Below, one piece after another: positions 7,171 to 13,847 of a DNA stretch of 16,639 bases (the stretch's first letter is position 1; each line of letters opens with the position of its first letter). A program made the position numbers and the translations under genes. The stretch is from Legionellaceae bacterium. Lineage in GTDB: Bacteria > Pseudomonadota > Gammaproteobacteria > Legionellales > Legionellaceae. The stretch spans positions 1 to 16,639 of the forward strand of contig JAUYSE010000231.1 in NCBI GenBank assembly GCA_030696465.1, in the 5' to 3' direction. The notes under the pieces are model-generated. The model searched no databases and was not told the DNA's origin. It worked only from the letters and a program-made list of their open reading frames with translations.

Positions 7171-7250
7171 GATTAATGCGCTATTGAATAATATGTGACT
7201 TGCATTAATCTCCAGTATGTCGGAAAATAACAGACATACTGGAGATTAAT
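7171..7250 (+). promoter_or_regulatory. Nested inverted repeats burying the abiEi ribosome binding site
   Basis: ATTAATCTCCAGTATGTC (7204-7221) and its exact complement GACATACTGGAGATTAAT (7233-7250) form an 18-bp perfect inverted repeat with an 11-base loop. The right arm ends at the base before the abiEi ATG (7251) and contains its Shine-Dalgarno GGAG (7241-7244). A second perfect repeat, GATTAATGC (7171-7179) with GCATTAATC (7202-7210), uses part of the left arm, so the two hairpins compete. AbiEi antitoxins are known to repress their own operon by binding inverted repeats, so this is a good operator candidate. RNA-level masking of the ribosome binding site is an alternative or additional role. 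Confidence 0.7.
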
Positions 7251-7904
7251 ATGCGCATTGAGCAACTCTATAAACTAGCAGGTCGAGAAGAAATAGACTA
7301 TGCATTTATCACGGCAGCATTGAGCAATTATGCGTGTCCTCGAGAGAAAATTTCTACTTGGTTAAAAAACAAATCACTTATTCGTATCAAAAAAGGCTTA
7401 TATGTGTTCGGTGATCAAATCGCTCAACAACCCTATTCTTTGGAGGTATTAGCCAATCTAATTTATGGACCATCAGCGATTTCTTTACGATATGCGCTGG
7501 CTTTTCATGGCCTTATTCCTGAGCGAGTCACTACCATTACCTGTATCACAAATAAACGCAATAAACAATTTGATACACCAGTTGGTCCGTTTACTTATCG
7601 GTATTTAAATAATCGTCGCTATGCCATAGGGATTGAACTAAGAAGCACCGTAACTGGCGTATCGTTTTTAATGGCGTCTCCTGAGAAAGCATTATGTGAT
7701 CTGATATATTTAGAAGATAGAGCGCTTTCTATACAAAGTCCTCAGGATATAGCGGCTTATTTGTTTCAGGATTTACGATTGGATGAGGATATCTTGCGAC
7801 AACTCAATCTTAAATCACTACAGCAGTTAGTTGTCCAATATCAACATTCAACTTTAACGCAAGTGATAGAATTTATCATGCGCTATATAAAGGCTTCATC
7901 ATGA
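7251..7904 (+). CDS. abiEi: AbiEi-family antitoxin and transcriptional repressor
   Basis: The antitoxin half of an AbiE type IV toxin-antitoxin pair. AbiEi proteins have an N-terminal winged helix that binds inverted repeats upstream of the operon and a C-terminal domain needed for neutralising the toxin. Here residues about 13-55 look like the winged helix, ending in TWLKNKSLIRIKKGLYVFG. The C-terminal part has SLRYALAFHGLIPE (78-91), GPFTYRYL near 112 and ASPEKALCDLIY (142-153), all typical. Length 217 is normal. The start is fixed by GGAG at 7241-7244, six bases upstream and inside the 18-bp inverted repeat. Its stop overlaps the toxin start as ATGA. The exact AbiEi subfamily is not certain. 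Confidence 0.88.
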   Translation: MRIEQLYKLAGREEIDYAFITAALSNYACPREKISTWLKNKSLIRIKKGLYVFGDQIAQQPYSLEVLANLIYGPSAISLRYALAFHGLIPERVTTITCITNKRNKQFDTPVGPFTYRYLNNRRYAIGIELRSTVTGVSFLMASPEKALCDLIYLEDRALSIQSPQDIAAYLFQDLRLDEDILRQLNLKSLQQLVVQYQHSTLTQVIEFIMRYIKASS

Positions 7905-8773
7905 ATAATAGTGTACAAACTATGTTGAGCAAATATCAGTTACGATCAGAGCAAGATTTTACGAATGCTTTAAAAGAAATTATTCAAGAAATTGCATTGT
8001 TGGGATTATGGCGTGCTAAATTTTACGAGCATGCCGCATTTTATGGGGGATCCGCGCTGAGGATATTATATCAATTAGATCGGTTTTCTGAAGATTTAGA
8101 TTTCTCATTACTAAAACCCAATCGTGATTTTAATCTGGAACCCTATAATCAAGCCATTACGGATGAATTACAGGCATTCGGGTTTGAGGTGGAAGTCAAA
8201 ACCAAAGAAAAAAAGACCAATACTGCTATTGAATCAGCGTTTATTAAAGCCAATACAAAAATTCAACTCATGTCTATTCATGCACCAGCATCCCTAATTC
8301 AGAAGACACATGCGATGCATCATCTGAAAATTAAAATGGAAGTAGACACCGATCCACCCAGTGGGTTCGAAACAGAAGTCAAAACCTTACTACAACCCAT
8401 TCCATTCTCAGTGAAATCCTACGTACGTCCAGACTTATTTGCAGGTAAAATACATGCATTATTATGTCGGCCATGGAAAGCAAGAGTAAAAGGACGTGAT
8501 TGGTATGATTTTATCTGGTATATCGCGCAGCGTATCCCCCTAAATATTAGTCATCTACGTCAGCGCCTGATTCAAACTAAAGCATGGGATGAGCACAAGT
8601 CTTTGACGGATAACGCCGTCATACAATTATTGCGCGAGAAAATTCAAAAAACTGATTTTCTTCAAGCGAAATTAGATATTTCTCCGTTTATCCATGATCA
8701 AGCTGCGTTATCATTATGGTCCACCGAATTTTTTACAACACTCTTAGACAGATTAACGTTTGTTATTCATTAG
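7901..8773 (+). CDS. abiEii: AbiEii/AbiGii-family nucleotidyltransferase toxin
   Basis: The toxin of the pair, a DNA polymerase beta-like nucleotidyltransferase; AbiEii members cause abortive infection or reversible growth arrest and bind GTP. The core is visible: FYGGSALRILYQLDRFSEDLDFSL (47-70) contains the GGS motif and the metal-binding D65 and D67. KIKMEVDTD (143-151) supplies the third acidic residue. RPDLFAGKIHALLCR (176-190) and KGRDWYDF (197-204) are the conserved C-terminal helical motifs. Length 290 is normal and no catalytic residue is missing, so it should be active. It begins with an ATGA overlap with the antitoxin. Nothing follows on the plus strand, so the pair forms a two-gene operon. 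Confidence 0.92.
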   Translation: MNNSVQTMLSKYQLRSEQDFTNALKEIIQEIALLGLWRAKFYEHAAFYGGSALRILYQLDRFSEDLDFSLLKPNRDFNLEPYNQAITDELQAFGFEVEVKTKEKKTNTAIESAFIKANTKIQLMSIHAPASLIQKTHAMHHLKIKMEVDTDPPSGFETEVKTLLQPIPFSVKSYVRPDLFAGKIHALLCRPWKARVKGRDWYDFIWYIAQRIPLNISHLRQRLIQTKAWDEHKSLTDNAVIQLLREKIQKTDFLQAKLDISPFIHDQAALSLWSTEFFTTLLDRLTFVIH

Positions 8774-8862
8774 TTCTTAATCGTCACCGCGCAAGCCCCT
8801 TATACGGAAAGCCTTAGTACCACTAAAATGATAAGGAGGAAATTCCTGATTTTAAAACGAGT

Positions 8863-9591
8863 CTAAGCTGAATTAGGAAAACAATAATACCCTGCCAGCA
8901 ATGAGTTCCATAGAGTATGAGCGTGTACGCCACATAATTTGTCGACAGATCTTTTTAAGCGGTGTAAATTTTCTTGTTTCCAGCGCTCGCCTTGTTTGAG
9001 CGTCCCTTTATCGAAATCAATAAGGTAAAGCCCTGATTCAGCAACCAGTATATTGTGACAATTTAAATCCGCGTGAAATACGCCATAATCATGAAATTGA
9101 CGAATAAGAGCACCTGCTTGTCTCCAGAGCGACAGATTATTATCCTCAGAGATAAAGTCAGCTAAAGGTTGTGCTCCTGGAATTCGTTCGATAATAATCT
9201 CCGCTTGGTAAGAAAAATAAGTATTTTTAACATACCGCGCAGCTATCGGTTTGGGTACATTCAGTCCGGCGTTGAATAATTGATGGAGTAAATAAAACTC
9301 TTGAAAAGATCGCACATATTTTTGATGCATAAACACATAAGAGCGTTTGCTAAGACGTTTTGCTTGCCCGCCGCGCATGTAGTGACGTAACACCCAGTTA
9401 CCCTCTGCGCTATTAATAAACCAGGCCATGCCTCTGCCACCACGATGATGTATGGGGTTTGCCTGCTCTTCCCAGAAAGAGGATTGGAACCAACGTGTAT
9501 CGAGTTTATGAGCGAGCTCTGCGTGCGTGAGTATGTGGCTGTTGGCTTGTTTCAGGATAAATAGATTCTCGGTGGTAACGGTATCATTCAT
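8863..9591 (-). CDS. kdkA: 3-deoxy-D-manno-octulosonic acid (Kdo) kinase
   Basis: Phosphorylates O-4 of the lipid A-linked Kdo residue at the inner face of the cytoplasmic membrane. A small kinase-like fold is seen: the GGRGMAWF loop (51-58), VLRHYMRGGQAKRLS (67-81), a helix with EFYLLHQLFNAGLNVPKP, the catalytic loop HADLNCHNIL (173-182) and the metal-binding IDFDKG (191-196). These are the family's defining motifs, and length 242 is normal. A good ribosome site (GGAGG, 9599-9603 on the minus strand) lies about seven bases before the ATG. The start overlaps the stop of the heptosyltransferase gene as ATGA. This pairing means the organism probably makes a single phosphorylated Kdo core, as in Haemophilus. 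Confidence 0.93.
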   Translation of the reverse strand: MNDTVTTENLFILKQANSHILTHAELAHKLDTRWFQSSFWEEQANPIHHRGGRGMAWFINSAEGNWVLRHYMRGGQAKRLSKRSYVFMHQKYVRSFQEFYLLHQLFNAGLNVPKPIAARYVKNTYFSYQAEIIIERIPGAQPLADFISEDNNLSLWRQAGALIRQFHDYGVFHADLNCHNILVAESGLYLIDFDKGTLKQGERWKQENLHRLKRSVDKLCGVHAHTLWNSLLAGYYCFPNSA

Positions 9592-10682
9592 GAAGGTACC
9601 CTCCTATGAAATTTCTGGCTCATCCATGTATCGAGCATATTTTTTGTATCATCCACACTAATCAAGTCCATAACTCCAGGAAACTCTATTTTTCTACCCC
9701 ATCTGCATTCATCCACCGTCACTCCTAAAAAACGCTGAGCTGCCTCTGGATATCGATTTACACACCATTCAATGGAATGGTAAGGGCCTGTCCGATAAGG
9801 GTTGCTTGCGGCATAGAGCCCGAGGACATCGGTCCCCACGATACTTGCTATATGCGTTGCACCGGTATCTGGCGCAATCAGTAAATCTGCTTCCGCAATA
9901 AGAGCGCTCAGCTTTTTTAAAGTATCTTTTCCTGCCAAGTTTAGTGCAGGTTGTGTCATATAATCGGTGATTTTTTTGATAAATTGTTGTTCCAGTGGCT
10001 CCACACTTCCCACAAAAATTACCTGAGCATCGTAACGTGTAATAGCATAATCAGCAAGCTCGGCATACCGCTCTGGCAACCAATTGCGGAGTGTGTGACG
10101 AGAGCAGGGACTCACAATAATATTACAGCGATGGGGGACAATATGCATACGCGCAAAGTGTTGGTCTTCTTCGGCAAGAGGAATAAATGTCTTTTGAGCG
10201 CGAAGAGGTATTTCTAAATGCGTCAAGAAACTGGTGAATGCATCACGAACATGCTGTTTAGGAAGAGATGTGATGGATTGATGAATAACACATTGGTGTA
10301 AGTCGCGACTCCTGGTTTTATCAAAGCCAATTTTAATGGCGGCAGGAGTGAGTGCGGCGACTATATTGGCGCGTCCTGCAACTTGCATATGCAACAAGAC
10401 ATCAAAATGTTTGCTTTTCAAGTGGTTGCGGATATCTAATAAACTTCGTAGACCTGTTTTTTTATTCAAAATAATAAATTCAACGCCGGGCAAGTTTCTA
10501 ATGAGATTGGCTTCGGAACTCCTAATAATCCAGGTGATTTTTATATGCGGAGCTTGTTGTTGAATATTGAGGATAACGGGAATAACATGAGTAACATCCC
10601 CAATAGACGACAGTCGTAAGATGCAGAGCGAGCGAATGGCTGAATAGTTTAGCCGTGCTTTTTTGCGGTGCAATCGTAGCAT
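9588..10682 (-). CDS. Glycosyltransferase family 9, OpsX-like heptosyltransferase
   Basis: An inner-core LPS heptosyltransferase of family GT9, cytoplasmic and membrane-associated, using ADP-heptose. LRLSSIGDVTHVIPV (22-36) is the family start motif, NLAGKDTLKKL lies at 248-258, and LLIAPDTGATHIASIVG (267-283) is the donor-site signature. GLYAASNPYRTGPY (288-301) resembles the OpsX type rather than WaaC or WaaF. In Haemophilus the opsX gene lies next to kdkA and its product adds heptose to phosphorylated Kdo; this pairing, from established knowledge, is the main reason for the call. Length 364 is normal. A TAGG about nine bases before the ATG could be the ribosome site. It is co-transcribed with kdkA. 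Confidence 0.85.
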   Translation of the reverse strand: MLRLHRKKARLNYSAIRSLCILRLSSIGDVTHVIPVILNIQQQAPHIKITWIIRSSEANLIRNLPGVEFIILNKKTGLRSLLDIRNHLKSKHFDVLLHMQVAGRANIVAALTPAAIKIGFDKTRSRDLHQCVIHQSITSLPKQHVRDAFTSFLTHLEIPLRAQKTFIPLAEEDQHFARMHIVPHRCNIIVSPCSRHTLRNWLPERYAELADYAITRYDAQVIFVGSVEPLEQQFIKKITDYMTQPALNLAGKDTLKKLSALIAEADLLIAPDTGATHIASIVGTDVLGLYAASNPYRTGPYHSIEWCVNRYPEAAQRFLGVTVDECRWGRKIEFPGVMDLISVDDTKNMLDTWMSQKFHRRVPS

Positions 10683-10727
10683 TAAATTTGCCTAGTTAAA
10701 CATGGAACCAAAAGATCGACACTGTTC

Positions 10728-10756
10728 ATTATATCCAAAGTTGCCTTCGCTTTCAT
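10728..10756 (-). promoter_or_regulatory. Candidate sigma-70 promoter of the heptosyltransferase-kdkA operon
   Basis: On the minus strand: ATGAAA (10756-10751, 4 of 6), a 17-base spacer and a perfect TATAAT (10733-10728). Transcription would start near 10721, giving a leader of about 40 bases before the ATG at 10682. Confidence 0.5.
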
Positions 10757-10806
10757 AATTTATTGCTTTAAATAATAAATACGTACCTATTTGATAAAAA
10801 GTTTAT

Positions 10807-11427
10807 TCAGGGCAAAGATAAATATATTGGTAACAACAAATGTTCGTGTAACAGCCGTATGATTTCAAAAAATGGCGCAAGCAGGAAGAAAACAGCGGCA
10901 TCTGTTAGAGTGCGACGAATAAATAACGGTTTTGATTCAAGCGTACACGGCTCGTGCCATAACTGTAGTTTAGGTATCCATCGTGGCACTTTTTGAACAT
11001 ATTTCGTATAGTCTTCACCAAAAATATGTGTCAAGACAGCCTCTTCTTTTGCAACTACTTTTGTGTAATATCCACAAAATATACAAAAGAAAATAAGTGG
11101 CATAATGAGCATTCCTGTTTGTAAGCTAATACCAATACTTGCAATTAAAGAAAATACATATAAAGGGTTACGTACCACGCTGAAAGGACCTTCACTCACG
11201 ATGGTTTTGTTTTTATAGCCCCCAATATAATTTGCACAATAAATACGACCTAATACTCCAATCACTATTAATATATAACCTAACCAAAGCATTCCGAAAT
11301 GCAATAATTGTCCTGTACCTCTAGGTTCAGTCACCAGCATTAATAATAACCAAATAGATACAATAATCCGTGAATGGAGTTGTCGAGACTCGATCAACAT
11401 CGGAGTATCAGAGAGTGCGGTGTGCAT
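10807..11427 (-). CDS. ICMT-family membrane methyltransferase
   Basis: An integral membrane methyltransferase of the isoprenylcysteine carboxyl methyltransferase (ICMT/PEMT) superfamily, using S-adenosylmethionine. Membrane helices are seen near 20-33, 44-60, 92-120 and 176-190. The cofactor signature is present: IVSEGPFSVVRNPLY (76-90), then KEEAVLTHIFGEDYTKYVQKV (127-147) and PRWIP. Length 206 is typical. Bacteria rarely have prenylated protein targets; a known relative, LmtA of Leptospira, methylates a lipid A phosphate. In this LPS setting, a phosphate on lipid A or Kdo is a possible substrate, but that is inference. The start is well supported by AAGGAG (11437-11432) four to five bases before the ATG. 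It lies 124 bases before the heptosyltransferase, which has its own promoter. Confidence 0.85.
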   Translation of the reverse strand: MHTALSDTPMLIESRQLHSRIIVSIWLLLMLVTEPRGTGQLLHFGMLWLGYILIVIGVLGRIYCANYIGGYKNKTIVSEGPFSVVRNPLYVFSLIASIGISLQTGMLIMPLIFFCIFCGYYTKVVAKEEAVLTHIFGEDYTKYVQKVPRWIPKLQLWHEPCTLESKPLFIRRTLTDAAVFFLLAPFFEIIRLLHEHLLLPIYLSLP

Positions 11428-11463
11428 ATTACTCCTTGACTAACAGAAAAATTACGAATCGCT

Positions 11464-11492
11464 ATCCTAGATGTAATCTATTAATAATGCAA
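11464..11492 (-). promoter_or_regulatory. Weak candidate promoter of the ICMT-family gene
   Basis: On the minus strand: TTGCAT (11492-11487, 3 of 6), a 17-base spacer and TAGGAT (11469-11464, 4 of 6). The placement fits a leader of about 30 bases, but both hexamers are weak. Confidence 0.28.
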
Positions 11493-11558
11493 TTAAAGAA
11501 CTGGATTAAATGATGGGATGATTTAAGTCTGAACAATAAAAGATTAAGTTGGCCGGGC

Positions 11559-11587
11559 TTGAAGATTAAATAATAAGACCCTATGAT
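11559..11587 (+). promoter_or_regulatory. Candidate sigma-70 promoter of lpxB
   Basis: TTGAAG (11559-11564, 4 of 6), a 17-base spacer and TATGAT (11582-11587, 5 of 6). Transcription would start near 11594, leaving a leader of about 94 bases before the GTG at 11688. Confidence 0.45.
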
Positions 11588-11687
11588 AAAGCGCATTCAT
11601 TTATTGCTAGTTAATACATTCTTGAGAGTCCATCTTTGCTAAAACAGATGTATTTGGAAAGTACTAAAATTATAGGAGTCTTTCGTT

Positions 11688-12860
11688 GTGTCTTCAGAAC
11701 GAGTAATTCGAATTGTCATGGTTGCTGGCGAAGTATCTGGTGATTTTCTGGGCGCAGGTTTAATTGCGGCATTAAAAAAGAAATTAAAAAAAGTGGAGTT
11801 TTGGGGAATTGGTGGCCCGCAAATGACAAAAGAGGGGTTGCGTTCGCTCGTTCCTATGGAACGCTTGTCGGTTATGGGTTTAACCGATGTGTTACGGCGC
11901 TATCCTGAATTGTATGGCATTCATAAAAAATTATTGCAAGAATGTGTCGCCAACCCGCCTGACGTTTTTATTGGTGTCGACTATCAGCATTTTAATTTGT
12001 CTGTTGCAGAAAAATTAAAGCCCACAGGTATTAAGACTATACAATATGTGAGTCCGCAAGTATGGGCTTGGCGTCCTAAAAGAGTGTTGCGTATCAAAAA
12101 AGCAGTAGATTTAATGCTGACACTGTTTCCTTTTGAAGAATTATTTTATAACAAACACCAGGTGCCAGTAGCCTTTGTGGGGCATCCACTTGCAGATGTA
12201 ATTCCGTTAAAAAATGATATACAAACGAAAAAAAGTGCGTTGGGATATAAGGCGGATGATACTGTTGTCGCAGTTTTACCGGGAAGTCGTTTAGGGGAAT
12301 TGCGTCATATTGGGGGGCTTTGTTGGCAAGTCATGTATAAAATGTCTTTTTGTCGGCCAAAACTTCGATTTGTAGTTCCTGTCCCTAATGAGCAAATAAA
12401 AGAAGCGTTTGAGCGTCAGCGTGGTCAAGAAATGCAGCATATAGAGGTTCAAGTGCTGGTTGGTCAAGCGAGAGAAGCGCTCGCGGCAGCAGATGTTGCT
12501 TTAGTTAAATCGGGGACAGGTACACTTGAGGCGATGTTGTTGAAATGCCCTATGGTGGTTGCTTATAAATATGGAATCATTAATCATATTATTTTTTCTC
12601 CACAAATAAAATCTCCGTTTTATTCACAACCTAACTTATTGGCGAACCAAGCTTTAGTGCTTGAATTTTTACAATATGATGCTTGTCCTGAGAAAATTGC
12701 CGAAGCCTTATTAGCCTTGTTAGATAATCCTGCTCGTCGGGAGTATTTACAGCAGCGTTTTGAGGCTATTCATGCAGATTTAAGACAAAATACCAATGAT
12801 AAAGCCTCTGAAGCAGTGTTGGAGTTATTGTCAAAATTTACTGAGCCAGCGGTTCTTTAA
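11688..12860 (+). CDS. lpxB: Lipid-A-disaccharide synthase
   Basis: Joins lipid X and UDP-2,3-diacylglucosamine to make the lipid A disaccharide at the inner face of the cytoplasmic membrane. Motifs run through the whole GT19 family: AGEVSGDFLGAGLI (13-26), GIGGPQM (40-46), YVSPQVWAWRPKRV (120-133), FPFEELFY (147-154), FVGHPLAD (163-170), LPGSR (197-201) and KSGTGTLEAML (274-284). D98 and R201, both needed in the E. coli enzyme, fall at identical positions. The loop after D98 is odd: DYQHFN here instead of the usual DAPDFN. Length 390 is normal. Translation starts at a GTG with AGGAG (11674-11678) nine bases upstream. The gene is followed by an apparent second promoter for lpxA and lpxD. Confidence 0.96.
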   Translation: MSSERVIRIVMVAGEVSGDFLGAGLIAALKKKLKKVEFWGIGGPQMTKEGLRSLVPMERLSVMGLTDVLRRYPELYGIHKKLLQECVANPPDVFIGVDYQHFNLSVAEKLKPTGIKTIQYVSPQVWAWRPKRVLRIKKAVDLMLTLFPFEELFYNKHQVPVAFVGHPLADVIPLKNDIQTKKSALGYKADDTVVAVLPGSRLGELRHIGGLCWQVMYKMSFCRPKLRFVVPVPNEQIKEAFERQRGQEMQHIEVQVLVGQAREALAAADVALVKSGTGTLEAMLLKCPMVVAYKYGIINHIIFSPQIKSPFYSQPNLLANQALVLEFLQYDACPEKIAEALLALLDNPARREYLQQRFEAIHADLRQNTNDKASEAVLELLSKFTEPAVL

Positions 12861-12878
12861 GTTTACCCGAGGGTTTTC

Positions 12879-12907
12879 TAGACAAACATTTCCTTCATGC
12901 CTATAAT
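12879..12907 (+). promoter_or_regulatory. Candidate sigma-70 promoter of lpxA-lpxD
   Basis: TAGACA (12879-12884, 5 of 6), a 17-base spacer and a perfect TATAAT (12902-12907), just after the lpxB stop. Transcription near 12914 would give a leader of about 92 bases before the ATG at 13006. That leader holds a small imperfect hairpin (CTCTA at 12945-12949 with TAGAG at 12966-12970). This is the best promoter match in the window. Confidence 0.6.
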
Positions 12908-13005
12908 GACTGCGGATTTTCAATGTATTTTTAAGTTATTCCCCTCTATAAGAATGTCTATTTTTTAGAGAGGTAGGACTGTGAATGGGTAATGGAGGAC
13001 TCACT

Positions 13006-13836
13006 ATGCTGATTGATCTATCTGAGAATCACGATATCTCTGAAAAAATTGTTTCCTTACCTAATAAAATACATCCAACTGCATTAATTGCAGAGGGGGC
13101 GCGTCTTGGCTCAAATGTGACCGTCGGTCCGTTTTCTATGATTGGCGAGTATGTATCTATTGATAATGATACCGTTATTGGTGCGCATGTGGTTATTGAG
13201 GGCTGGACCACTATTGGTAAAAAAAACCAGATTTATACGGGTGCCGTCATTGGAAGTATTCCTCAAGACTTAAAATTTAATGGTGAAAAAAGTACGGTTA
13301 CTATAGGGGATAATAATATTATTCGTGAGTATGTGACCATCAACCGAGGCACCCTTGGTGGAGGCAGTGCAACCAAACTGGGGGACCATAACTTACTGAT
13401 GACGGGCTGTCATGTCGCGCATGATGTGCACATGGGAAGTCATAATGTTATTGCTAACGGGGTGGCTATTGGTGGGCACGTTGTTGTGGAAGATTGGGTT
13501 ACTATTGGAGGCCTTGTGGGGATCCATCAATTTTGCAAAATTGGTAAAATGTCAATGATTGGGGGGCATACAGCTATCAGACAACATGTATTACCATTTT
13601 CATTGGTGGAGGGTTTACCGCCCAAAGTATATGGCGTCAATCTTGTGCGCCTGCGTCGCAATGGCTATAGTGTTGAAGCGCGTATGTTATTACAAAAAGC
13701 CTATAAGATTATTAACCGCCAAGGGATTACGGTACCAGAGATTTCTCTCGAAATTCGACAAAAGCTTCCAGCTACTGATGATATTGAATATATTTTAAAT
13801 TTTCTTGCCAATACTGAACGAGGCATCTACCGATAG
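13006..13836 (+). CDS. lpxA: UDP-N-acetylglucosamine O-acyltransferase
   Basis: First enzyme of lipid A synthesis, moving a 3-hydroxyacyl chain from acyl carrier protein to UDP-GlcNAc; a cytoplasmic trimer. A left-handed beta-helix is shown by dense hexapeptide repeats from about residue 21 to 190. Family markers: AVIGSIPQDLKFNGE (80-94), the catalytic H139 in CHVAHD, VGIHQFCKIG (171-180) and a C-terminal helical domain ending in ERGIYR. G187 sits where E. coli has G173 of the acyl-chain ruler, which suggests a long acyl chain. The start is the ATG at 13006 because GGAGG (12994-12998) is seven bases upstream; an in-frame ATG at 12985 would add seven residues and is less well placed. The N-terminus is about 15-20 residues longer than in E. 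coli. lpxD follows after 11 bases. Confidence 0.95.
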   Translation: MLIDLSENHDISEKIVSLPNKIHPTALIAEGARLGSNVTVGPFSMIGEYVSIDNDTVIGAHVVIEGWTTIGKKNQIYTGAVIGSIPQDLKFNGEKSTVTIGDNNIIREYVTINRGTLGGGSATKLGDHNLLMTGCHVAHDVHMGSHNVIANGVAIGGHVVVEDWVTIGGLVGIHQFCKIGKMSMIGGHTAIRQHVLPFSLVEGLPPKVYGVNLVRLRRNGYSVEARMLLQKAYKIINRQGITVPEISLEIRQKLPATDDIEYILNFLANTERGIYR

Positions 13837-13847
13837 GAATATATAGT

